From NCBI GenBank assembly GCA_025642065.1, contig JAODUP010000410.1, positions 1 to 64,000 on the forward strand: 64,000 nt of DNA, in the 5' to 3' direction. The translations under genes and the position numbers were made by a program. Under the pieces are notes generated by a model. It was not told the origin of the DNA. It saw nothing but the letters and a program-made list of their open reading frames with translations, and did no database searches. This stretch comes from Paralvinella palmiformis (lineage: Eukaryota > Annelida > Polychaeta > Terebellida > Alvinellidae). Below are positions 25,560-36,413 of this stretch, piece by piece. The number at the start of each line of letters is the position of its first letter. Position 1 is the first letter of the stretch.

Positions 25560-26020
25560 TAATCAACATCTCAGAAACTTTGGAAACTAATTTAATAAAT
25601 ATATGTAAAGAAATTGGATCTTAGCAGTTGAATAAGTGATATTTTAGTGTAAATAAAAAGAGAGATAAATTAATAATTAGAGATGTAAACATGTTGTTTC
25701 CCCTTTCTCTGCTCTGGAACTGGCCACATAACTTATATGATTCAATATAGAAGCAATTACAAACAACACATATCGACTATTTGTTATATTTATCATAAAG
25801 ATATTTTTTCTTCAACAATGAAAAACTTAACTTCAAAAAGATCCATTTTATTACAAACGATGTATATCGCTTATGATGTTCATATAATATCACTTTGTCA
25901 CTTTTTTATGAAAGTAAAATTGAATCGGTATTTGCACAAGTAAAGACTGGTAACAGTAAAATTATAGTTAGTGAAATATATAGGGTCCCTAACACAAACG
26001 AACGATTATCACAGCCAATA
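25560..26020. other. AT-rich spacer, nothing recognised
   Basis: No conserved frame or repeat seen. Confidence 0.4.
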
Positions 26021-26340
26021 TTCAGTAAACGAGATGGCCACTTACCATAGTGCCCTTATTACATTTAACCTTATTTAAGTGTGACCTTATTGCATCAAGA
26101 TCAATATTGTGAAAGCGAAACTTATTGATACTATCGACTGATTGCAGGAAATCCCATATAATCTCGATACTGTCGTGATGTGAATGCCCAATCAAGCACA
26201 ATAATGCCTTGCCATCATCCGTTACTGATTCATCAGAACCATTATTTAGTAGCAAAGTAGTCATTGATGTAGCAACAACATCTGGTCGAATGAAAACTTT
26301 CTTGTCATTTAATAGAATAACATTATCATTCTGTTATTTG
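26020..26340 (-). mobile_element. L2/CR1-like LINE fragment, second copy
   Basis: Minus frame LLNNGSDESVTDDGKALLCL then SINKFRFHNIDLDAIRSHL. Aligns with 22310-22660 over its length, with the usual linker order. Dead. Confidence 0.55.
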
Positions 26341-26459
26341 AATGAAATGAGAAGCTTAGCTGAATCCCGAACTCTTTACCCTTCTCATGACTTCATACGC
26401 TGCCGATACTTTTATATTTTAAATAAATATTCATGTTCTGTCTCCCGAGATGGGTAACT

Positions 26460-27400
26460 AAATGTCGTTGACGTCGATGGTTTTCCATTTTTGGGTAGTC
26501 AGTAAGATCACTAGTTTTTGACATCTCAATTTTGAAATAAACCAACTATATTTATATCCGACTTAATATACGTCATCATAAAGTCATCCACACAATCAGT
26601 ACGTTAACTGGTTTTTACCTTTGACTGTTTGTAAATTGCTTAAGGAAACTTCTATAGCGAGTATTTCATTTCAATTATTAAGTTGTTCCAAATCAGGCCT
26701 TCTATGTTCAGGCATAAACGTTCTGATATAAATGTTCTTTGAACATTTCAAATTTATCTCTGATATTAATATCCTACTTTGCATTACTCTTGGTTGTTTT
26801 AGATATAATCTCTTTAACACATTCAAAACTAAATTGTCATTTACGAAATCTAAATATGTGATAGATGTGTCTCTATCGCTAAGATAGTTTCTTTTAAAAC
26901 GGAAGAGTCGTAAAATGCAGGGCCTACTGGGTATATGTCAATAACTATGATGGATATTTCAGGCCATGAGTACGGCTTGGCTAATTCACAAATGCGGTAT
27001 AATTATGTGCTTGAAATGGCTCACCGGTTATACTATTGATGGTCACGCTAAACCGTTCTTGACCTTCTTCCCAGGAAGTAAAAGTGGTGCTTCGCTTTCC
27101 CGTCGACTTGACCTTGTTGAGCGATTGACCTTATATCACAAGTAGCGTCTGGTGTCACCTTCGGCGATGGATATATTGTCTCTGCTGTCCTGAACTTTGT
27201 ATTCACGGTTTGTGCGAGTTATTTTGTTTTTAAGTTTGACGGATACCTTATTGCGAACGTTTGAGTAGAAGGTTTGCGATATGTCATTGTCACGTAGTAC
27301 GCCATCAGATGAACATAAATGCTCTTTATTTATCATCTTCTGTTTTGTCGGTCGTAATGGATCACGCCCACACTGTAGTTCGTCTTTCAGCTTGAACTAG
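26460..27400. other. Spacer without recognised gene
   Basis: Minus-strand frame at 27336-27136 shows no domain. Nothing else readable. Confidence 0.4.
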
Positions 27401-27479
27401 AGATTTAGTGTCATTTATTTGTTTGAAAGGAGGGGGAGACCCTCCTCCAGTACACGAAACATCTAATGTACACAGATGT

Positions 27480-28840
27480 GTGCGCCTGTGTTTTGGTTTT
27501 CTCTATGTGTGTGTATGTATTTTAGCTGTGAGGAATGAGGCTTATAGTTTAAATTCAATCTCACTAGTCTCTAAGTCGCCACGCAACAAAATTATAAAAC
27601 GCGAACAACCTTCAGTCGTGGTGTCTTAGAGTAACACACTCAAATCAGAACATGGGAGTAGTAAGAATGGTTACGTTAGTTGCCCACGCAATCTAAGGCT
27701 AATTATTTAAGCATCCCTATTTATAGCTATTTTTCAATTGCTTTATCTTTCTGCAAAGCTAATTCTATGCATGCCTTATACCCCAAAATGTCACCTTGTT
27801 CAAAGAATAGGTTGCACAATGGGGAAGTGTCATCAAGCGAATAATATTAAAACTGATAGCCTAATTGCTATTTGAAAATGACAATGTGCTAATGCAGAAC
27901 GTTAAGGGCTTCATAGCTTCAGTGGTGTAAAACTATATATTAATATTTTCAAACCACACCCAAGATACGCTATGCAAAATAAGGAGTTATAATAACATAC
28001 TTAAACATTATTTATGACAAACAGATTGAAGCTAGCCTTGTATGTCATAGCTCAGACTCGATGTAAATGCACCCAGAAAATATAATTATAGTCGCACATA
28101 CTACTTAGGTGAATTGTAAATACAACTAAAGTTGTTAAATAAAACGCAACAACCATCTGAGCTGTGCCCAAGGCCACTGCTCATGATGCGATACATTATT
28201 TTTATTCCAAAGATGATGATGATTTATATTTTACAGCCACCTTTGTGCACACGCTAGGCTAACTGGCCCGAGCGTCCCCAAAAGGTAATGAAGCAAACTC
28301 AAAGATGAAACATCCTTCAGTTATCCCCTGGATTCAGAGAGATTCGAACTCGGGTGGTAGTGATCTGTGGTTCAACGCGCTACCAGTTAGACCACAGAGG
28401 TAGCCGTTCTATTCTTAAGTAAGTACTTCGCTTATAATGCCTTAAGAGCGAAGTATGTCTGCTACAGTTATTTAAATGTTGGATATACAGACCAAACACC
28501 TAAACGTCTTCCCCCAAAGATAGTGGACGGAATATACAGCTCTACATCAACTTCTCAACCTCACCATATTATGTTTTGTGGTATTTGCTGGAGGGCCAAA
28601 TAACTTATAACCATACAAGTCCAATACATACTAAGACGTACTCGTGACTAACTCTTTATGATATCAAATATTATAATCAGAATGTACTATGATGAAAATG
28701 ATAAAAGAAAACACTAGCCTCAATCTCTGGCAAGCGCAATGTGTGTTTTAGAGTTGAGAAATAACGCACCGAGACAGAAAATGTGAACTCTAAATGATTC
28801 ACCAGAGACTGAATTCGGTGAAGCTTGTGTGTGTGTGTGT
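27480..28840 (+). repeat. Dispersed repeat A, spacer copy with nested SINE
   Basis: Matches the left-arm copy (ctcactagtctctaagtcgc; gtagtaagaatggttacg; gctctacatcaacttctcaa) and ends at a (TG)n run with ggcgcatatagcgttaataa, also at 60330. A SINE at 28226-28405 interrupts it. Confidence 0.55.
28226..28405 (-). repeat. tRNA-derived SINE
   Basis: On minus: A-box tggtctaactggtagcgcg, B-box gagttcgaatc, then a body containing ggatgtttcatctttgagtt. A typical tRNA-SINE head and body. It is inserted in repeat A, so it is younger than that copy. Confidence 0.7.
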
Positions 28841-28905
28841 GTGTGTATGTGTGGCGCATATAGCGTTAATAACTTTATAATAACTAACATCTTTATTAGA
28901 CACAT

Positions 28906-29690
28906 TACTCTTCAGGGAAAACAATATTTTTGTTAAATTGGCTGTTTTTGAAGCTACCGGTTTTCGCTTTCTTTTGTTGTCGCTATTTTTTGGCTTGAAC
29001 AATTCATTTTCTTAAGTGTCATAGCAGTTTCTAGTTAATATATAAACATAGTACGTACTCGTTCTTACTTCTACCAAAAGGTTTCCTGCTTTTTCCCTTG
29101 TGTTTACATTGTAATATTTAAGATTATTTACATATTGATCGCGCTGACAGTATATCCATAATTCAATATTGTTTCTTCAAGTAGTTGAGAACTACCAAAA
29201 CAATAGCTAGAGCTGTTCTAGCTGTTTGCTTTTCGAGTTGTTTCTGGTTGCTTTTCAAGTTGTTTTCACGATGTTTTTCTGGTGATTTGCCTAGTCTTTT
29301 TTGTTTCCATCAGTGTTCTAGTTGTTTTTACACTGAAACATGGTGTATTGTCCCTCTTACCATCACATTAGATTTACTTTCTCATATTTGTTCATTTACA
29401 TGACTTGTATCCACATTGCATGTAACTTGCCATTTTCCCTAACCCTACGCAAGTCTTTTATCACTACACACCACATACAGTGAACCTTTACCCTATGTGA
29501 TGTCAAACTCAACCTAAATAGAAACTATTTCTTAGCCTATTACATCTCTGATCCCACCTGGGAAACTGTTTCTAAGTTAAAGTCTAATAGTTCAAGCAAA
29601 CTGATAACTTTCCCATCTCCTCACAGTCTTATACATATAACTAAATCTCGTTATATTTTTCTTACTATTTTGTAAACTATTAGCAGGTGA
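28906..29690. other. Spacer and possible 5' region of the next LINE
   Basis: Low-complexity T/C-rich stretch at 29185-29400 with repeats of ttctagttgttt-like words; no gene. The part after about 29450 may belong to the LINE that follows. Confidence 0.35.
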
Positions 29691-31620
29691 CATTCATGTG
29701 AATTCAGGCCCTCCTGTCCCGAAAAATATCCGCTCGGCTACCAGGAAAGTTAGGTCCTTCCATCGTAAATCAGGCAGTATAACAGATTTTGTAATATCTA
29801 AGAAATTATATATTCTCGCCCTCACTCAGACTGGGCTTAGCCCTCATGACACAATATCTTGCATCTCTCATATCTGCCCCCTTGTCTTTTACCATCAACC
29901 AATTCACTCTGGATGTGGAGCTGGTGTCGGCATTCTCGTATCCAACGAATTTAAAGTAAAGTCTCATTTTGTTCCCATCTATTCTAATTTCGAGGCTATC
30001 TGCATCGAAATTTCTGACGTTTCCTTTACTGGGTTAATTTCTATGCCTCTATCGAAATGTACCTCTATCCTTCTTTATCGATTTCCAAGATTTACTAGAA
30101 AACATAGTTATTATCCTTGGTGGTTTCAAACTTCATTTGGATACACAGTCTGCTGCTACATCTAGATTTAATGATATCGTAGCATCTTTTGACATAAAAC
30201 TATACGTTTCCGTCTCCACACACATTCATGGTCACTAGCTTCATCTCATTATAACCCGCTCTACACCTAACCATATTCATACGCTAACTGCAACAGATGG
30301 TTCAGCGGATCATTTCACTGTAAAATTTCAAGTGTAAACTTTAAGCGAAATCTGTTAACTCTAAGTGTAATATTCTTTGACATTCTTGCATTTAATGATG
30401 ACATAGTTAAATCTGAACTTATCACTAACCCTAAAGCTAACTTATCACAATTATGTGTACACTTAAACCTTTACTTGACAAACACGCACCTGTCAGTTGA
30501 GAATCTGTAAAGGTTAAACCACCTGCACCTTGAATTTCCACTAGTATTACAAATGCATGCTTCTTTCCCAGGTTTTGCTTCCAGTTGTAATATTGATTTT
30601 CCTGCTGTACATCACACTTGCACAGTGTTTAAACCAGCCTCACTCACTGAAGTTGCTAAATTGATTTTATCATCCCTTAATAAGTCACGTGAACTTGATC
30701 TTATCCCTACAGTTCTGCTAAAATCGTCTCTTCAGACACTAATTGTTCTAATTACTAAGATAATATATTTATCACTAAGCTCTGGAATGTTCCCTTCTCA
30801 TTTTAAACATACCCAAATAATTCCTCTTCTTAAGAATCCATCGTTACCAGCCAATGACCTAAACATCTATAGACCTATTTCTAATCTAATCTATATTTCA
30901 TACCTAAAGTATCGAGTCATTTGAATGTTCACTTGAATTGTAATCACCTGTCTAATATTTTTCAGTCTATTTACAAACAATTTCACTCTATAGAAACCGC
31001 TCTACTGAAAGCTCACAACAACATGTCACTAATCATGGACAGAAAAAATGTCACAGCACTATCACTATTAGATTTATCTACACCTTTTGACACCATCGAT
31101 TATTCTGTTCCTCTACATCGCCTCTGTGATTGATATGGCACACTGGGCACATGACTTACTTGGATCCGCTCATTCTTAATAAATAGGTTTCAATCATTTA
31201 TTTGCAGTGTTCCCCAAAGCTCTGATATGTAACTGCTGCTTCTACCGTACTCTCGACCTTCGCCGTATTCGTCGCTATGTTTCTCTTTCAGTCGCCAAAA
31301 CGATTGCTACAGCACTTATTACTAGTAGGCTTGATTACTGGAACTCTCTCCTTTATAACGTTGCATCTAAAGATATTCTAAAACTTCTTTCTCTCCAGAA
31401 CTGCTTAGCTAGGGTTGTCAGACTGCGTCATCGGTTATTCTATTCTGTTCCACTCCTAAAATGTGTGGGAAAGATCATGTTCGAACTCTCTGCTAACCTT
31501 TCAGGTGCTTGTTATCACCGTCCAAGGCTACTCGGGCATAATCCGTGTTTGCATCAATCGTTGTCACGAGTTCTTATTCTTCTTCTTTATTTTGGCCATC
31601 TTATCTATCGATGAGGCACA
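29690..31620 (+). mobile_element. L2/CR1-like LINE with endonuclease and RT remnants
   Basis: Plus strand: endonuclease LYILALTQTGLSPHDTISC at 29810, RT N-part SLTEVAKLILSSLNKSREL...THTQIIPLLKNP and IYRPISNL at 30553-30924, LLDLSTPFDTIDYSVPL at 31067, then an internal deletion that removes the QGSVLGP and YADD blocks, then LRRIRRYVSLSVAKTIATAL and SRLDYWNSLLYNVASKDIL at 31250-31390. Same family as 4886-6197. Confidence 0.7.
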
Positions 31621-32500
31621 GAAGCTAGAGAAATGGAACTAGACCTCGTTAACACTCATCGGATGGAATATTGTCGTTCGGTAATTTTTCTTTATACAGT
31701 TATTTAGGTTAGTATAGTCACCGATATGAAATAGGATTTTGTTATCAACCCTTCCATCTCGCTCAGTGCACACCGTCGGGTGATGCAATGATGGTCACTT
31801 GCTCCTAAGTACACACACAACATAATGTTTTAAGCTTCACATAAATCGTCAAATGCTCGCTGGAAAGCAGCTATTAGCATAATATTCAAATATATTTAAA
31901 CCGTTAATAAAGAAATTTACAAAACATGTATGTAGTCTCTCTTTCACCTGTCTTGAGACACGAAAACAAAATATAGCATTAAAACATGATTATCAGGCTA
32001 AGTATAGTAGGTCAAAACTTAAATGTAGTAGTTTAAAGATCACGTAATCGCTGACGTGTCTTTTGTGAGGACGAATGTCAAATTCGTTATTTGATTTATG
32101 AATTTTTCCTTTATTTGATGACAATATGCCTTTTATTTGTGGATCTGCAAAATAAACGTTCAAATCGAGATACTCTTGTCCTAATACCAACTAGTTCATT
32201 TGTTGGCTTTTTGTTAGATAGGTCAGTAAGAGAATCTGACGTAACCAAACACCTAATTTCACGTAATTATATTGGGGAGTCTTATTAATCGTTGAATCAT
32301 CCATTAGTCCATATATTAGGATCGAATAAGGTTTATATTTGTTGTTTTTATTGTTGTTGTTATTATTGTTGTTGTTTGTTGACAATAATATTGAATTCCA
32401 TCGACCATCGAAAATAAGTTCTGGTAAGTTGTCATTTGTTCAATTCGATCTAATATCTGTATCACCTTTTTTTGTTTCTTTTATTTATATATCTTCTGTA
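31620..32500. other. Spacer, no gene
   Basis: AT-rich DNA; a TTG/TTA-rich run at 32340-32375. Nothing coding. Confidence 0.45.
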
Positions 32501-32504
32501 GTGA

Positions 32505-32640
32505 GTTCACTCACTCACTCACTCACTCACTCATCACTCACTCACTCACTCACTCACTCACTCAGTCAGTCACTCAGTCACTCAGTCACTCAGTCACTCA
32601 GTCACTCAGTCACTCACTCACTCACTCACTCACTCACTCT
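32505..32640 (+). repeat. (ACTC)n / (AGTCACTC)n array
   Basis: Tetranucleotide array whose middle is an 8-bp AGTC-variant higher-order unit. Frames of Ser-Leu-Thr-His over it are not a gene. Same base unit as 52627-52923. Confidence 0.9.
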
Positions 32641-32880
32641 TAATCTTAATGTCTTTCATATTTTCTTTAAATCGTCTTGGTAAAGTGCTAATTCCTTTGC
32701 ACAATAATTTTCTTTACATATTCGTTTTATTTTATTAAATTTATTCCCATACATAATATAGTGTTCAAAGGATTTACTTTATTTTTTGTATTCCAAAGCA
32801 CATTTTAGAAGACTTCAAGAAAGCTACTAAGCCATATATTCGTATCTATTTGGCACATAATTGGCAGTAACAATTAGTGT

Positions 32881-32960
32881 GCTCCCCAGGGAGTTGGTAA
32901 GAGCGCTCAATCTTTCAGGGCCACACCGGAAGAGTGCTGTATAGATGCATGAAACTCTTA
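32881..32960 (+). repeat. Unclassified short repeat-like segment
   Basis: gagttggtaagagcgctcaa resembles a tRNA head (A-box) but no B-box follows. It sits at the inner edge of the right arm. Confidence 0.25.
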
Positions 32961-33114
32961 CCCCTTAATTTGCTATTAAAGTTCGTAGAGCAACGGAATC
33001 ATTTTTAAACTAAAAAGTATAATTAAATAATAATTAAAATACCAGTAGCTCCCCCATCTATATTGATCTTGTTGATTAATCACATATGAGACACTTTGTA
33101 TGTTGTTATTACAG

Positions 33115-33369
33115 GTAATCTGTCTTATACAAAATCAGCCAAAATTTCATGGTCAGATTCTTGTTCTTACTGATAATCCTAGTAAGGCTGTTGATGGTAA
33201 ACTGGAAGCTTCATGTACAGGTATTGATTATGGTATAGACACAACAATACAGTGGATTATTGATCTTGGTTATCAATATAATTTTTTTAACATTATCGAT
33301 ACCGTACATATTTTTAATTGTAACTTTGTTGTTATAATACGGTACATAAGCATTTCCAATCATGACTGA
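33115..33369 (+). pseudogene. FTP (fucolectin-like) domain fragment, inner end of right arm
   Basis: After a ttattacag acceptor, one frame reads NLSYTKSAKISWSDSCS and the next reads TDNPSKAVDGKLEASCTG, then TIQWIIDLGYQYNFFNI. The AVDG...SC...W..DLG..Y pattern fits the fucolectin/tachylectin-4 (F-lectin) fold found in some invertebrate RPTP ectodomains. A 1-nt frameshift near 33165 separates the two halves, so it is probably a relic. It is on the strand opposite to the right-arm phosphatase gene. F5/8C is an alternative fold. Confidence 0.5.
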
Positions 33370-33398
33370 TTAATTTTAAAAGTCACCATTTTATTAAC

Positions 33399-33403
<5 letters not shown>

Positions 33404-33441
<38 letters not shown>
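33404..33441 (+). repeat. (TA)n microsatellite
   Basis: TA run after the FTP fragment in the right arm; no match in the left arm. Confidence 0.9.
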
Positions 33442-33443
<2 letters not shown>

Positions 33444-33894
33444 ACAAAATTAATATATTTATATGATAGCACGGTTGTTCATGAAATACATGTTATTGTT
33501 TTTATCAAAGTAATTAAGCCCATTCGCTCCTGCAGGTAAACAGTTATTGATATTTAGAATGTTAAAGATAATTATGACATTATAAGCTTAATTGAACCCT
33601 TTTTTATTATCATATCCAAATATAAACATTAGATAAGACACGAATATTACATTAAGGAATCTAGATTAAGTGGGATAATTCAGCTCAATATTATCATGTT
33701 TATTATTATTTATTGGATTAGTATATAGTTTTCTCGGACAATGTAGTTGCGATATTATATTGACACACTATCAATAAGACAATATGACACAGAATATGAT
33801 TAAGTGATTTCTAACATTTATTAATAAATCAGCTAATACAAATAACAAAGAAAACTAATATTAGTTTTGTTTTAATGTTATTGTTTTAACTAAA

Positions 33895-34350
33895 TGATAT
33901 TATTTCTCGACTGGACTATGGCAATGCATTACTATATAATATCCTCCTCTCTCTGACCAACCGCCTAGAGCGAATGTAGAACTGTGCTGTACGTCTGATA
34001 TCACGCACTCGCAAAAGGGAACATATAACACCAGTTTTGTTCCAGCTGCACTGCCTTAATGTACGCTTTCAGATCATTGTACAAGATCCTGTTTCTTACG
34101 TTCAAATACTGAATGGAACAGCACCAGTGTATCTAAACGATCTGATCGAAAAGTATACACCAGTGCAAATACTCCGATAGGAATCCTATTCACTTTTGAG
34201 GGTACCAAGAAGCCATACAGCAATGTACGGAGAGAGATCCTTCCGAGCATCAGCTCCAGGCTGTAGAACGAGTTGCCAAACCACATAAAACTCGCAGCAA
34301 GTAGAGACATATTTTGTAGGCTTCTTAAAACCCACTGATTTAAATTGGCG
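33895..34350 (+). mobile_element. L2-like LINE 3' end, right-arm insertion
   Basis: Plus frames: ISRLDYGNALLYNILLSL, CAVRLISRTRKREHITPVL, NGTAPVYLNDLIEKYTP, GERSFRASAP, FVGFLKTH, the C-terminal order of L2 ORF2. Interrupted by stops. Lies between the FTP fragment and the 34772 membrane exon and is absent from the left arm. Confidence 0.7.
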
Positions 34351-34771
34351 TATTTATAATATTAAACCAGTTTATTATGTGTGAAATGTATTTTATCTAC
34401 ATGAGCTCAGAATATATTTTAATTAACACACACAATCCCTTCCTCTCCAGCCTCACTGCCTAACTCCCTCAACCCCCAGGGTATGGTCACATGATGATCA
34501 TTATATACCCATTCCAACTATATGAGAGGACGGTATACTGCCCCATATTGCAATATGCATAACTTCATAACACATATTAAGATATGAGTATTCCAGAAGT
34601 TAGGCCAACAACAAGAGATAAGAATACTGGACTATGTGATATATGTTCTAAAACTAATATAATTTGTGTTTTATTGTTATCGTCCATATTAAGATATGAT
34701 TATTTCAGAAGTTAATACAAAAACAACTAAAGATAAGAATAGAGGACTATGAGACAAAAAGATGACATTAG

Positions 34772-34846
34772 ATATCACCATCCCTGTTGTCGTTAGTATT
34801 CTCTTTATTAGTGCTATTTTTAGTCTGACTGTTTACCGTGTAAAAT
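34772..34846 (+). CDS. Candidate transmembrane exon, inner right arm
   Basis: A 75-nt candidate exon between acceptor gacattag and donor gtaaac. It reads ITIPVVVSILFISAIFSLTV then YRVK, a hydrophobic span with a basic end, as in a type I receptor. It lies downstream of the FTP fragment on the same strand, separated by an L2 LINE 3' end. The mirror exon at 17924-17850 has the same length and splice sites. No phosphatase exon follows on this strand, so it is probably part of a broken receptor gene. Confidence 0.4.
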
Positions 34847-34880
34847 GTAAACAATATATGACGCCAATGTTGACTATTAT

Positions 34881-34885
<5 letters not shown>

Positions 34886-34953
<68 letters not shown>
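34886..34953 (+). repeat. (TA)n microsatellite
   Basis: About 34 TA units. The Ile-Tyr open frame running into it is an artefact. Confidence 0.9.
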
Positions 34954-34957
<4 letters not shown>

Positions 34958-35482
34958 CGGAGGGATTTCTTACTAATGAATTATGAGATTGTTTAAAACA
35001 TAATTTAATTTAGAAGATATAATCTATTTAACTCTTCTCAGATTGCCATCGTATATTTTAATAAATTATTCCAGCCGTGTTTATGTAATATTTGTATATT
35101 ATCTATTTTAGATGTTTCTTAGTTTTATTTGTTTATCATATTTAGTTATAATTAAAATTTTATTGAAATTGTTATTTGATCTTTTTTGAATAATTTAATA
35201 ATCAGCTGATATATTGCTTAAACACACATGAATGAAGACCATCGGCACAATTGCTGATTTATCGCCGTTATTAAGGACTTGCCGTAATATAGGAAGTCCT
35301 GCAATTTACAGTACCTAAGTAATTACTTCAGAATAATTCCTACAGGATAACAAAATATTATTATAATATGTAAAAAATATGAAACTAAATTTAAAAACCA
35401 CTGAATGTTAACCTAAATGACAGACTAAACAACGGTATTACGTTTCAATGTGATTTTAGAAATACATAAATTGTAAGCTTAA

Positions 35483-36118
35483 AGGGATAGTCCACCTTCA
35501 TTTCAAATTTTCAGGACTAAAACAGCTATCCTCACAAATATCACCAAAAAAATGTAAACATGTGTAAACGATCATCTACATATTAAATAATCCAGTTCAA
35601 AGTGTTGATTAATCGACCTTTAATAGCCTCTGGGCGCCGCCATTTTTGAAGCTAGACAGAGACCAGAAGACGTCACTTGTACGCAACAGTTTGACCGGAA
35701 GTCCGTAGAGCCCGTACAAAAGCAGGTACACAAGTGCGGGCAAATACTTATTCCAGAACAAAACGCAATTATCTTGTAAGAATGACGTCATGAGTGGCAT
35801 ACAGCCATATCAGTTCGAGCCAGAATCAACCTTATAAGAGGAAGATGAATACAAATGGCCGAGATATTAACACTCAAGAACCACTATTATCCGCGTCAGT
35901 CTAGAGAGTACTCATATGACGGCAGAGCATTTACTTTTCCCCTTCCCGCCTTCGATTCTGGCTTCCAGTGCCGCCGTAATGGAGGTCTTCTACTAATTCT
36001 GATTATTTCCCTATATTTACGATATCAAGTAAATTTCGTGATTATTATTGCGGAATGTTTGGTTAATGTTCTAAGCATTACGTATTTAAGGAATATTTTC
36101 TGAGGGTGAACTGTCCCT
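35483..36118. mobile_element. Non-autonomous TTAA-flanked DNA element
   Basis: Flanked by TTAA at 35479-35482 and 36119-36122. The ends are imperfect inverted repeats: agggatagtccaccttca against the complement of tgagggtgaactgtccct. TTAA target sites suggest a piggyBac-type mobiliser. No transposase inside. Absent from the left arm. Confidence 0.55.
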
Positions 36119-36237
36119 TTAATTATAAGTGAGTATTAAAGAAAATTGCAGAAAATGTTTCACGAGATGTATATTGTTTTTATTGGTTAAAAAGATGACG
36201 AAAGTACAAAATATAAAACAATGTTGAGATGTTTCCG

Positions 36238-36367
36238 TCAATATTGAAACTTCTGTCGAAGGCCGCTTCTTATGTATGTAAGTCCATAGTGAAAAAAATA
36301 GTAATAATCAACCTAAAAATTGAAATAAAAACAATTACACGCACGCACACACACGCACACACACGCA

Positions 36368-36413
<46 letters not shown>

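Noticed and set aside
32505..32640. CRISPR-like regular array
   Set aside because: Tetranucleotide tandem repeat without spacers, in animal DNA.
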